DNA from: an uncultured bacterium
Lineage (GTDB): Bacteria > Cyanobacteriota > Vampirovibrionia > Gastranaerophilales > Gastranaerophilaceae
Assembly: GCA_946636615.1 (NCBI GenBank)
Contig: CAMPBE010000014.1
Location: 1 to 34,786, forward strand
DNA length: 34,786 bases
Direction of reading: 5' to 3'
How positions within the stretch are numbered: the stretch's first letter is position 1; every line of letters starts with the position of its first letter. The translations under genes were made by a program, and so were the position numbers. The notes beneath the pieces were generated by a model, which searched no databases, was not told where the DNA came from, and worked only from the letters and a program-made list of their open reading frames with translations. Shown here piece by piece: positions 7,680 to 15,432 of this stretch.

Positions 7680-8156
7680 TTGAAGAGTAATAAATTTTTA
7701 TATATCCCAAAACGGATTATTGTTTTTGCCGTATTATTTTTGGTGTTTTTGTTTTCAAACGTTCAGGCAGCTACAGTTGAGCAAGTTAAAAAATCCATAA
7801 TAGATCAATCTGTTTCTATGGGAGTTGATCCTGCAATAATGTTGAGTATAGCTAAAGCAGAATCTGGCTTTAGACAAGAAGCTAGAGGTGCAGGAGGCCA
7901 TGTTGGGGTATTTCAGTTGATGCCGGGGACTGCCAAGCGCTTAGGCGTAAATCCGTATAACTTAGATGATAATATAAAGGGTGGAATTTTGTATTATAAA
8001 TCTATGTATAAAACATTCGGTTCAATGGAATTGGCTGTCGCTGCATATAATACCGGACCTGATGCTATAAAAAGGTGTAACAACACAATACCAAAACATG
8101 CACGTGGCTTTGTGTCGAGGATTATGACAGATTACAAATATTATAAATCAAATTAA
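7680..8156 (+). CDS. Secreted lytic transglycosylase (SLT domain)
   Basis: This enzyme cleaves the MurNAc-GlcNAc bond in peptidoglycan, forming 1,6-anhydro ends, and acts in the periplasm. With a TTG start at 7680 the protein is 158 aa. Residues 1-30 are a signal peptide ending NVQA, and the rest is one SLT domain. The catalytic Glu is E61 in AKAESGF. GVFQLMPGTAKRLGV and AVAAYNTGPDAI are the other family motifs. The TTG is preferred to an ATG at 7641 because AAAGGGGG sits just upstream of it, the same ribosome binding site used by the flavodoxin gene, and because the ATG overlaps -10-like sequences (TATGAT, TACAAT). It is a stand-alone gene and small for the family. Confidence 0.88.
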   Translation: MKSNKFLYIPKRIIVFAVLFLVFLFSNVQAATVEQVKKSIIDQSVSMGVDPAIMLSIAKAESGFRQEARGAGGHVGVFQLMPGTAKRLGVNPYNLDDNIKGGILYYKSMYKTFGSMELAVAAYNTGPDAIKRCNNTIPKHARGFVSRIMTDYKYYKSN

Positions 8157-8185
8157 AAAAGGGACTTTTAAAAGTCCCCTTTTTT
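8155..8185. terminator. Bidirectional terminator
   Basis: A-tract, GGGACTTTT (8161-8169), AAAAGTCCC (8170-8178) and T-tract form a self-complementary block that stops transcription from the transglycosylase gene. Read in reverse it also stops the convergent flavodoxin gene, whose stop codon lies inside the block. Confidence 0.88.
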
Positions 8186-8663
8186 AATCAAATTTTTTAA
8201 TCCATTTTGCTAAATCATCTGTAGACGGATTATGGTTTAAAATATCACCCTCAATAATTTCTGTTGAAGCGTCAACACTAGTTTTAAGGTTCGCAACAGC
8301 TCCTCCAAAACCACTTCCGCCTGATGTTGCAAACAAAATAATTTTTTTATTTGAAAAATCATATTGTTCAAGAAATGTATTAATAATTGTCGGTGCTATA
8401 TACCACCATATAGGAAAACCAAGATATATAAGGTCATATTTTTCTATATGGGCATCATCTTTTACAATTTCCGGTCGAGAATTTTTATCTCTCATTTCGA
8501 CAGAACTTCTGGAATTTCTGTCCATCCAATTTAAATCAGCATCCGAATAAGGTTCTGCTGGCTTTATTTCGTATAAATCAGCTTTTGCAACCTTTGCTAA
8601 ATTTTGGGCAACTTGAGCAGTCACTCCGCTTGCAGAAAAATACGCAACTAATGTTTTTGTCAT
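8184..8663 (-). CDS. Flavodoxin-like protein
   Basis: This small cytoplasmic FMN protein probably carries electrons at low potential. It is 159 aa, with the alternating beta/alpha flavodoxin fold. The FMN phosphate loop is near the N-terminus (AYFSASGVTAQVA, residues 7-19). The loops around LGFPIWWYIAPT (with the stacking Trp) and FATSGGSGFGG complete the FMN site. It resembles the class of short flavodoxins common in gut anaerobes rather than the classical nif/isi types. The ribosome binding site AAAGGGGG lies just before the ATG. It follows deoB by 12 bases and is probably the last gene of that transcription unit. Its redox partner is unknown. Confidence 0.85.
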   Translation of the reverse strand: MTKTLVAYFSASGVTAQVAQNLAKVAKADLYEIKPAEPYSDADLNWMDRNSRSSVEMRDKNSRPEIVKDDAHIEKYDLIYLGFPIWWYIAPTIINTFLEQYDFSNKKIILFATSGGSGFGGAVANLKTSVDASTEIIEGDILNHNPSTDDLAKWIKKFD

Positions 8664-8675
8664 ATAACCCCCTTT

Positions 8676-9854
8676 TTAATTTTGCATCAAAAATTCTTTT
8701 ATAATATTAGCAATATAGTCAAACCCTTTAATAACTCCCAAATCCTTCCCTTCAAGTTTTTTAGAATAAACAAGAACAGGAACTTTTTCCCTTGTATGGT
8801 CAGTACCTTCAACAGTAGGGTCGCATCCGTGATCTGCCGTTATTATCAGCAAATCATCATCAGTCATTTCTTCAATTATGTCATCAACATATGTATCAAT
8901 TTCTTCTATTGCTTTGCCATAACCTTTTGCATCATTTCTGTGACCGTATAGCATATCGGTATCAACAAGGTTTGTGAAAATTAAGGTTGAATTATTATAT
9001 ATTTTTTCTTTTTCGTAAGCTATTTCTTCTGTGTTCAACTCGTTTTTTACTGCTTTAAGAGTCAATTCAAGGCCTTCTTTGTTTGAACCTGTATGAATTG
9101 CATGAGTTATGCCGGACTTAGAAAATATATCTTCAATTTTACCTATACCTATTACTTTTGAACCACTATCTTTCAAATCGTTCAAAATAGTATGTGACGG
9201 CACCATTGAATAATCTCTGCGGTCTTTGGATATTCTCGTCGGTTTTCCGTCAATAATTTTGTAAGGTCTTGCAATTACTCTTGATACGTTATAGCCTCCG
9301 TCATCCAACAATTTACGGGCAATTTCACACCATTTATAAAGTGTTTCAAGCGGAATAAAATCTGTATCAAGTGCGATCTGAAAAACACTGTCAGCACTTG
9401 TGTAAACTATAGGAAATCCTGTTTTATGATGTTCGTCATTTAACTCTGCAATAATTGTTGTACCACTTGCAGGGCAATTTGCAAGGACACCTTTACACTC
9501 TGTTTCTTCAATAAATTTTTCTATTAATTCAGATGGAAAACCATTAGGGTAAGTCGCAAAAGGTTTTTCTGAAATAAGTCCTGCCATTTCCCAATGACCT
9601 GTTGTTGTATCTTTGCCTTTGGATTTTTCAAGCATTGTTCCGTATTGACCTATAGGATCACTCTCTTTTGCTATACCTTTAAAATCTTGAATATTACCCA
9701 ATCCTAATTTTGCCATATTAGGAACATATAACCCCCCGTTGTATTCACAAACATTTTTTAATGTATTGCATTCCGGCACATCGTTAAAATCTCTGCAATC
9801 CTCCATGGCACCAATGCCCATAGAGTCAATAACCATAACTATAGCTCTTTTCAT
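8676..9854 (-). CDS. deoB: Phosphopentomutase
   Basis: DeoB interconverts ribose-1-phosphate and ribose-5-phosphate (and the deoxy forms), linking nucleoside breakdown to the pentose-phosphate pathway. The 392-aa protein is full length and belongs to the alkaline phosphatase superfamily. The metal ligand D10 lies in MVIDSMGIG. The phosphorylated Thr is T85 in KDTTTGHWEM, matching the position known from the Bacillus enzyme. Further ligands lie in NLVDTDMLYGHRND, ITADHGCDPT and TDHTREKVPVLVY. A TAAGGTG ribosome binding site precedes the ATG. The nearby genes are not nucleoside enzymes, so its place in this operon is not explained by pathway. Confidence 0.95.
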   Translation of the reverse strand: MKRAIVMVIDSMGIGAMEDCRDFNDVPECNTLKNVCEYNGGLYVPNMAKLGLGNIQDFKGIAKESDPIGQYGTMLEKSKGKDTTTGHWEMAGLISEKPFATYPNGFPSELIEKFIEETECKGVLANCPASGTTIIAELNDEHHKTGFPIVYTSADSVFQIALDTDFIPLETLYKWCEIARKLLDDGGYNVSRVIARPYKIIDGKPTRISKDRRDYSMVPSHTILNDLKDSGSKVIGIGKIEDIFSKSGITHAIHTGSNKEGLELTLKAVKNELNTEEIAYEKEKIYNNSTLIFTNLVDTDMLYGHRNDAKGYGKAIEEIDTYVDDIIEEMTDDDLLIITADHGCDPTVEGTDHTREKVPVLVYSKKLEGKDLGVIKGFDYIANIIKEFLMQN

Positions 9855-9888
9855 ATTTTCACCTTACATAACAATTTTAGCAACACGT

Positions 9889-10452
9889 TTATTCTGTGTC
9901 AATAACTGCAAATGCGTTAAAATCCAAACATCCGAAAATAATTTCAACATGTGTTTCGCCATGCGGTTCTAATTTGACAAAATTAATAGCTTCATCTTCA
10001 TATTCTTCAGAAGTTTCTTCTGCAGGTATTTTGGCTATTAAATCGTGAGCTTGATAGAGTTTTATATAAACTTCACCATCATCATTTTTTTCACCCTCAA
10101 CTTGGTAATGGCCAATCGGTATAATATAATTTTCATTAACCTTCAATGGAATCGGAATCATTAGAACAGGAAGCTCTGCTTTTGTGTTAGAAATTATTTC
10201 ACTTTCATTGCTTTGTGAATAACTTTCACCTTGTGGTACATCTTTGTTTTTTTGTTTTTTGAAAGAAAATGTTTTTCCGAAAGGACTTTTTTTAGTTTTT
10301 TTACTCTCTAATGCTTTTTGAAAATCTTCTTCAGAAACAGCTTTTTGCCCATACACATTTGAATCTCCGAAATTATCCCACAAATCATCTGCGTAGGCAC
10401 AAATTCCACCGGCTAAAAATATAGATAATAATAAAATTGAAAATTTCTTCAT
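9889..10452 (-). CDS. Unknown secreted protein, 187 aa
   Basis: I do not recognise this protein. Residues 1-21 are a clear signal peptide (MKKFSILLLSIFLAGG, then ICAYA before DD), so it is exported. Residues 22-90 are polar, Lys/Ser-rich and probably disordered. Residues about 95-187 look like a compact beta-sandwich (LPVLMIPIPLKVNENYIIPIG, then GEVYIKLYQAHDLIAKIP and a final strand FNAFAVIDTE). The mature part keeps a single Cys in the last strand region (FGCLDF). It lies between rlmH and deoB on the same strand, with 34 bases to deoB. It may be co-transcribed with deoB or may have its own promoter in the 63-base gap upstream. Confidence 0.75.
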   Translation of the reverse strand: MKKFSILLLSIFLAGGICAYADDLWDNFGDSNVYGQKAVSEEDFQKALESKKTKKSPFGKTFSFKKQKNKDVPQGESYSQSNESEIISNTKAELPVLMIPIPLKVNENYIIPIGHYQVEGEKNDDGEVYIKLYQAHDLIAKIPAEETSEEYEDEAINFVKLEPHGETHVEIIFGCLDFNAFAVIDTE

Positions 10453-10515
10453 ATAAACATATTAATAATTATTTTCAAAAAGTATACATTCATTTGAATG
10501 AAAACTGATGAATTA

Positions 10516-10986
10516 TTATTTATGATAAGTTTCACCTTTGATAATTTTGAAAGCTCTGTAAATTTGCTCAACTAATATAAGTCTGGCAAATTGGTGCAAA
10601 AATGTCATTTTTGACATGCTTAATTTGAAATTTGCTCTGTTTGACACAATTTCCGAAATTCCGCAAGATGAACCTATAACAAAAATAATTTCTGAAACAC
10701 CATCATTTGTGAGTTCTTCTATTTTTTGTGCAAAATCTTCGGATGACAGTTGTTTTCCTTTGATCTCCATTGTAATCACATAAGACTGTGGTTTTATATA
10801 GGATAAAATCTTTTCGCCTTCTTCTTTTAATATTTTATCTGTTAAATGCTCATCTCTAATCTCAATAGCAGGAATTTCAATCACCTCAACAGGCGCATAC
10901 GGCGTAAGGCGTTTCAAAAATTCATCAATGCCGTCTTTCAAAAATTTTTCTTTTATTTTACCAAGTGCAATAATCTTAATTTTCAT
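10516..10986 (-). CDS. rlmH: 23S rRNA pseudouridine-1915 N3-methyltransferase
   Basis: RlmH is a SPOUT-class enzyme that methylates N3 of pseudouridine 1915 in helix 69 of 23S rRNA on the assembled ribosome. The 156-aa protein starts MKIKIIALGKIKEKFLKDG. The knotted SAM-binding C-terminus reads FVIGSSCGIS (102-111), then LSMSKMTFLHQFARLILVEQ and IYRAFKIIKGETYHK to the end. The first motif normally reads IGG or IGGxxG, so the GS here is a departure. The ATG at 10986 lies inside the end of the upstream mscS gene (11-base overlap), giving translational coupling. A start 14 codons earlier is rejected because it adds non-family residues. Confidence 0.93.
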   Translation of the reverse strand: MKIKIIALGKIKEKFLKDGIDEFLKRLTPYAPVEVIEIPAIEIRDEHLTDKILKEEGEKILSYIKPQSYVITMEIKGKQLSSEDFAQKIEELTNDGVSEIIFVIGSSCGISEIVSNRANFKLSMSKMTFLHQFARLILVEQIYRAFKIIKGETYHK

Positions 10987-11833
10987 CTTTTGCCATATAG
11001 ATAGTTTGTGACGGGAATGCGAAATCAATACCTTCAGCTCTATAACGTCTTACAATACTTTGAATAATACTGCCCCTAATTTGCAAAAAGTTAAAATAAG
11101 CTTTTGTTTTTACATATCCGAAAGCTCTTATATTAATTGAACTGTCATCCAATTTATCTAAAAATACATGTGTATCTTTATGAATATCAGAGCGTCCAGA
11201 CAAGACCTCTTTAATAATATCAATTGCTTTTTGGATTTGTTCATCCGAAGTATCATATGTAACTCCAAATGTAATGTCCAGCTTTCTTTTTGAAGATTTT
11301 GAAACGTTTTCAATAATAGTATCCGCACATATATCATTAGGAATTGTTACCAAATAATTATCAAGAGTTCTGATTTTTGTTGAACGCAAGTTTATACTCT
11401 CAACATAACCTTCATAGTCTTTAATTTTAATGTAATCACCAATTTTATAAACTTTGTCTGCTACAACTGAAATAGTACCAAACATTGATGCAATTGTTTG
11501 TTGAGCTGCAAACCCGACTGCTAAACCGGTAATTCCAAAACCAGCTATAAGTGAAGTCAATGAATAACCTTGACTTTGCAAGAATGAAGCTACTATGATA
11601 AATACAATTAAAAATTTTATTATCTTTTCTATTGCTACTATAACATTATTTACAGCCAGAGAATTTTCATTTTTACTAAATCTGTTTTTAATTTTTTTCA
11701 TTAAAATTTCTGTCATTTTAAACAGAATATAAATTATAAAAATGTTAACTATTATGCCCAATATCATACTAACTTTGAAAGTTGAAAATAATCTCCCTAG
11801 CTTGTCTGTATATGCTAAAATTTCATCAATCAT
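10976..11833 (-). CDS. mscS: Small-conductance mechanosensitive channel (MscS family)
   Basis: This inner-membrane channel opens under membrane tension to release solutes during osmotic down-shock. The 285-aa length is typical of minimal MscS. Three membrane helices lie in about residues 15-125. The pore helix is GITGLAVGFAAQQTIASMFG, with the Gly/Ala packing of TM3. The conserved beta domain follows (VYKIGDYIKIKDYEGYVESI, then LRSTKIRTLDNYLVTIPN), and the alpha/beta C-terminal vestibule ends at AFPSQTIYM. A GAGGT ribosome binding site precedes the ATG. It is the first gene of the minus-strand unit and overlaps rlmH. Confidence 0.92.
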   Translation of the reverse strand: MIDEILAYTDKLGRLFSTFKVSMILGIIVNIFIIYILFKMTEILMKKIKNRFSKNENSLAVNNVIVAIEKIIKFLIVFIIVASFLQSQGYSLTSLIAGFGITGLAVGFAAQQTIASMFGTISVVADKVYKIGDYIKIKDYEGYVESINLRSTKIRTLDNYLVTIPNDICADTIIENVSKSSKRKLDITFGVTYDTSDEQIQKAIDIIKEVLSGRSDIHKDTHVFLDKLDDSSINIRAFGYVKTKAYFNFLQIRGSIIQSIVRRYRAEGIDFAFPSQTIYMAKDEN

Positions 11834-11916
11834 AATTTACCTCGTTTTATTAAGAAAATATAAGAAATGCTTTGTAAAGTCAAGTATCTAAGAGCTGGTT
11901 ATACTTGCATTTTACG

Positions 11917-11955
11917 ACAATGTAAACAAAAGTATATAAAACTCGTTACATTTGT
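11917..11955. promoter_or_regulatory. Imperfect inverted repeat upstream of pfl
   Basis: ACAATGTAA (11917-11925) and TTACATTTGT (11946-11955) form a near-perfect inverted repeat 20 bases upstream of the pfl extended -10 element. It could be an operator half-site pair. It matches neither the FNR consensus (TTGAT-N4-ATCAA) nor the Rex consensus. A nearby shorter repeat (TTTAC, GTAAA at 11911-11926) overlaps it. Confidence 0.3.
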
Positions 11956-11974
11956 AGTTCTTTATTATTTCAAG

Positions 11975-11983
11975 TGATATAAT
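11975..11983 (+). promoter_or_regulatory. Extended -10 promoter of the pfl operon
   Basis: TGATATAAT is a perfect extended -10 element (TGn followed by TATAAT) 34 bases before the pflB ATG. No good -35 box lies 17 bases upstream. That is usual for extended -10 promoters and for promoters that need an activator. Confidence 0.65.
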
Positions 11984-12017
11984 AAACGATACATGAAAAT
12001 TGACAAAGGGGAGAAAA

Positions 12018-14105
12018 ATGTTAATGACTGAAACTAAACAAGAAGTTTACCCTACTACGGAATTTGTTTCAGGAAAATGGAATAAAGAGATTAATGTAAG
12101 GGATTTTATACAACGTAATTACACTCCGTATACAGGGGATGCGAGTTTTTTGGAAGGGCCTACAGAAGCAACTCAAAAGTTGTGGAATAAATGTTTGGCA
12201 TTGCTAAAAAAAGAAAGAGATAACATGGGTGTATTGGATATGGATACAAAAATTGTCTCCACTATAACATCCCATGGCGCCGGATATATAGAAAAGAGCT
12301 TGGAAAAAATCGTAGGTTTACAAACAGATAAACCACTAAAACGATCTTTACAACCTTTTGGCGGAATCAGAATGGCAGAAGGAGCTTGTGAAGCTTATGA
12401 TTATAAAGTAGATCCTGAGATTTCTGAAATCTTCAGAAAATACAGAAAAACTCACAACCAAGGTGTTTTTGATGCTTATACTCCGGAAATGAGAAAAGCT
12501 CGTCATGCGGCAATTTTAACAGGTCTGCCTGACGCTTACGGCAGAGGAAGAATCATAGGTGATTACAGACGTGTTGCTTTGTACGGTATTGACAGACTTA
12601 TTGAAGATAAGATGGAGCAACATGCCTCGCTTGATGGTGAAATGACTCCTGACAAAATTCAACTTAAAGAAGAAATTGCCGATCAAATTTCAGCATTGAA
12701 AGAAATGATAGAACTCGGCAAAATCTACGGATTTGACATTTCAAAACCTGCAAGAAACGCTAAAGAAGCTGTTCAATGGCTTTATTTTGGTTATCTTTGT
12801 GCTGTTAAAGAACAAAACGGAGCCGCAATGTCTATTGGCAGAACTTCAACCTTCTTGGATATTTATATTGAAAGAGATTTAAAAGAAGGTATTATAACTG
12901 AAGCCGAAGCACAGGAGCTAATCGATCATTTTATTATGAAATTGAGATTGGTAAAATTTGCAAGAACACCTGAATATAATGCGCTATTTTCAGGTGATCC
13001 GACTTGGGTTACGGAATCTATAGGCGGCATGGGAGTTGATGGAAGAACTTTGGTAACGAAAAATTCTTTCAGATATTTGCACACTCTTGAAAATCTAGGA
13101 ACTGCTCCGGAACCGAATTTGACAGTTCTTTGGTCAACAAGACTGCCTCACAACTTTAAACAGTATGCGGCTCATATTTCAATTACGACATCATCTATAC
13201 AGTATGAAAATGATGATCAGATGAGAGTTACACACGGTGATGATTATGCTATCGCATGTTGCGTTTCTTCTATGGTTGTCGGTAAAGAAATGCAATTCTT
13301 CGGAGCTCGTGCAAATCTTGCTAAATGTCTTTTGTACGCAATCAACGGTGGCATTGATGAAAGGTTAAAAGAACAAGTAGGTCCTAAATATCGTCCGATT
13401 ACATCAGAATACTTGGATTATGATGAAGTTATGGAAAAATATGACGATATGATGGAATGGCTTGCTGGACTTTATGTAAATACTTTGAATGTTATTCATT
13501 ATATGCATGACAAATACTGCTATGAAAAAGCTCAAATGGCACTCCATGACAGAGATGTAAAAAGATATTTTGCAACCGGTATTGCTGGGCTTTCTGTTGT
13601 TGCCGATTCATTGTCTGCAATTAAATATGCAAAAGTAAAAACAATAAGAGATGAAGACGGTATTGTTGTTGATTACGAAATTGAAGGCGATTTTCCAAAA
13701 TATGGAAATAACGATGATAGAGTAGATGAAATTGCAGTAAATCTTGTTCATTCATTTATGAATAAGATTAGAAAACATTACACATACAGAAATTCAATAC
13801 CGACAATGTCAATATTGACAATTACATCAAATGTAGTTTACGGCAAGAAAACAGGAAATACTCCTGACGGAAGAAAACAAGGAGTTCCGTTAGCTCCGGG
13901 AGCAAACCCGATGCATGGTAGAGACAGCAATGGTGCAGTTGCTTCTCTTGCATCTGTTGCAAAATTACCGTTTGGAGATGCACAGGACGGAATTTCAAAC
14001 ACATTCTCAATTATTCCGAATGCTTTAGGTAAAGACGAAGTGTTCATGGGTGATTTGAATGTAAGTTTGGATTGCGGATGCTGTGAGGAAAACTTAGGGC
14101 ACTAA
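12018..14105 (+). CDS. pflB: Pyruvate formate-lyase core lacking the radical domain
   Basis: Pyruvate formate-lyase splits pyruvate with CoA into acetyl-CoA and formate during anaerobic growth. This 695-aa protein follows canonical PflB throughout the ten-stranded barrel and keeps the catalytic pair C414-C415 (AIACCVSSM). It stays collinear through [19 protein letters not shown] and [11 protein letters not shown], then ends after a divergent tail of about 20 residues containing [11 protein letters not shown]. Canonical PflB continues for about 70 more residues carrying the glycyl radical. Here that part is the next gene, in another frame. A GGGGAG ribosome binding site precedes the ATG at 12018; a TTG at 12000 in the same frame is less likely. 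The core alone should be inactive without the separate radical domain. Confidence 0.93.
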   Translation: MLMTETKQEVYPTTEFVSGKWNKEINVRDFIQRNYTPYTGDASFLEGPTEATQKLWNKCLALLKKERDNMGVLDMDTKIVSTITSHGAGYIEKSLEKIVGLQTDKPLKRSLQPFGGIRMAEGACEAYDYKVDPEISEIFRKYRKTHNQGVFDAYTPEMRKARHAAILTGLPDAYGRGRIIGDYRRVALYGIDRLIEDKMEQHASLDGEMTPDKIQLKEEIADQISALKEMIELGKIYGFDISKPARNAKEAVQWLYFGYLCAVKEQNGAAMSIGRTSTFLDIYIERDLKEGIITEAEAQELIDHFIMKLRLVKFARTPEYNALFSGDPTWVTESIGGMGVDGRTLVTKNSFRYLHTLENLGTAPEPNLTVLWSTRLPHNFKQYAAHISITTSSIQYENDDQMRVTHGDDYAIACCVSSMVVGKEMQFFGARANLAKCLLYAINGGIDERLKEQVGPKYRPITSEYLDYDEVMEKYDDMMEWLAGLYVNTLNVIHYMHDKYCYEKAQMALHDRDVKRYFATGIAGLSVVADSLSAIKYAKVKTIRDEDGIVVDYEIEGDFPKYGNNDDRVDEIAVNLVHSFMNKIRKHYTYRNSIPTMSILTITSNVVYGKKTGNTPDGRKQGVPLAPGANPMHGRDSNGAVASLASVAKLPFGDAQDGISNTFSIIPNALGKDEVFMGDLNVSLDCGCCEENLGH

Positions 14106-14118
14106 GAGTAATATATAG

Positions 14119-14169
14119 GTCGGTTTTTAGTCCGACAACGAAAAGAATGTGGGGATAGACTTAAGTCTA
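14119..14169 (+). promoter_or_regulatory. Two small hairpins between pflB core and radical domain
   Basis: The 88-base gap holds a 5-bp hairpin (GTCGG 14119-14123 with CCGAC 14132-14136) and a 14-nt palindrome TAGACTTAAGTCTA (14156-14169). The AAGGAG ribosome binding site of the next gene follows at 14179. Neither hairpin has a T-run, so they are more likely to affect mRNA stability or the ratio of the two subunits than to terminate transcription. Confidence 0.4.
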
Positions 14170-14193
14170 CCAAATTATAAGGAGAAAATTTTT

Positions 14194-14598
14194 ATGTCAA
14201 CAATGCAGGAAGAAAATTTAATCAATTTGCTGGACGGATATGTTGAAAAAGGCGGACACCATTTGAATGTAAATGTTTTTAATAGAGAAACATTGATTGA
14301 TGCACAGGCGCATCCTGAAAAATATCCTCAATTGACAGTTAGGGTTTCAGGATATGCGGTTAATTTCAACAAATTAACTAAAGAACAACAAGATGATGTT
14401 ATTTCAAGAACTTTCCATTCATCATTGGGTTCTTCAAAAATGTCTTCGGTTTCTGAAATTGCAAAAGAAAAAGAAAATGAAAAGAGATATATTGACAAAT
14501 CTGAAATAAGAACTTCGGTTGGCAAAATGTCAATGCCTTCAGATTTTTCTGCAAAGAAACCATCTTTAGATAATAACAAGACTCTTTCAAATATATAA
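14194..14598 (+). CDS. Stand-alone glycyl-radical domain of pyruvate formate-lyase
   Basis: This 134-aa protein is the missing C-terminus of pyruvate formate-lyase. Residues 6-75 follow PflB closely: [19 protein letters not shown], then [20 protein letters not shown], then [17 protein letters not shown] with the radical Gly at G53, and VISRTFHSS. Full-length PflB ends at about this point. Here about 55 further polar, Ser/Lys-rich residues follow with no recognised motif. It resembles GrcA/YfiD in role, but its N-terminus matches the PflB linker rather than the YfiD N-domain. It has its own AAGGAG ribosome binding site and lies five bases before pflA. PflA would make the radical at G53, and this subunit would dock into the core to form the active enzyme. 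Confidence 0.9.
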   Translation: MSTMQEENLINLLDGYVEKGGHHLNVNVFNRETLIDAQAHPEKYPQLTVRVSGYAVNFNKLTKEQQDDVISRTFHSSLGSSKMSSVSEIAKEKENEKRYIDKSEIRTSVGKMSMPSDFSAKKPSLDNNKTLSNI

Positions 14599-14603
14599 CA
14601 GAT

Positions 14604-15335
14604 ATGGCGGAATTATTTGGAAATATACATTCAATCGAATCCTGCGGAACAGTTGACGGTCCGGGGATTCGTTTTGTTGTATTTTTACAAGGATGTCCTA
14701 TGAGATGCCTATATTGCCATAATCCCGATACTTGGGGAGTAAATGAAAATCAAAAAATGTCTGTATCTGATATTTTATCAAAATACGACAGTGTAAAAGA
14801 ATTTTGCAAAGGCGGTATCACTGTTACCGGTGGTGAGCCATTGTTACAAATCGATTTTGTAACAGAACTTTTTAAAGAAGCTAAAAAAAGAAATGTTCAT
14901 ACTGCACTCGATACATCAGGAATACTGTATAATCTTCAAAAATCCGAAAAAATAGAAGAATTACTCAAATATACAGATTTGATTCTTCTTGATATAAAAC
15001 ACATTAATGATGAGGAACATAAAAAACTTACAGGTCATTCAAACAAAAATATTTTGGCATTTGCAAAATATCTTTCTGATAAAAATATACCCGTATGGAT
15101 AAGGCATGTTGTTGTTCCGCAAATTACATTCAATAAAGAATATTTATTTGAACTCGGGCGATTTTTAAAAACACTGAAAAATATAAAAGCGCTCGATGTT
15201 TTGCCTTATCATAATATGGCAATTCCAAAATACGAAAGCCTAAACATTCAATATCCTCTAAAAGATACACAACCTTTAACAAAAGAAGAAGCTATTCAAG
15301 CAAGAAATTGGATTTTAGAAGGTATGAAAGCTTAA
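14604..15335 (+). CDS. pflA: Pyruvate formate-lyase activating enzyme
   Basis: This radical-SAM enzyme uses a [4Fe-4S] cluster and S-adenosylmethionine to abstract hydrogen from the glycine of the radical domain. The 243-aa length matches classical PflA, and no extra ferredoxin domain is inserted. The cluster motif is C31-x3-C35-x2-C38 (GCPMRCLYCHN). The SAM-binding motif is TGGEPLLQ (75-82). Further family blocks are HTALDTSG, LDIKHINDEEHKKLTG and WIRHVVVP. It begins five bases after the radical-domain gene with no evident Shine-Dalgarno sequence, so translation is probably coupled to that gene. The fixed order core, radical domain, activator supports one functional system. Confidence 0.95.
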   Translation: MAELFGNIHSIESCGTVDGPGIRFVVFLQGCPMRCLYCHNPDTWGVNENQKMSVSDILSKYDSVKEFCKGGITVTGGEPLLQIDFVTELFKEAKKRNVHTALDTSGILYNLQKSEKIEELLKYTDLILLDIKHINDEEHKKLTGHSNKNILAFAKYLSDKNIPVWIRHVVVPQITFNKEYLFELGRFLKTLKNIKALDVLPYHNMAIPKYESLNIQYPLKDTQPLTKEEAIQARNWILEGMKA

Positions 15336-15367
15336 TATAATATTAATATTTAAGGCCTATAAACCTC

Positions 15368-15396
15368 TTGCAAAAAAAGCAAATTTATAATATATT
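15368..15396 (+). promoter_or_regulatory. Possible pckA promoter
   Basis: TTGCAA (15368-15373) is followed after 17 bases by TATATT (15391-15396) in the gap between pflA and pckA. Several other TATAAT-like sequences occur in this very AT-rich gap, so the exact promoter is uncertain. Confidence 0.35.
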
Positions 15397-15432
15397 TATA
15401 ATTGTATAAGTAACACTTAAAAGGAGAAATTT

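Noticed and set aside
8682..8951. 89-codon open frame on the plus strand opposite deoB
   Set aside because: It has no ribosome binding site, is rich in Phe and Ile as expected for an AT-rich shadow frame, and lies fully inside deoB.
11917..11955. FNR or Rex site controlling the pfl operon
   Set aside because: The inverted repeat does not match either consensus, so no regulator is named.
14106..14193. Intron or mobile insertion splitting pyruvate formate-lyase
   Set aside because: The gap is only 88 bases, has no group I or II intron features, and the downstream part has its own ribosome binding site and ATG. Two separate genes explain it better.
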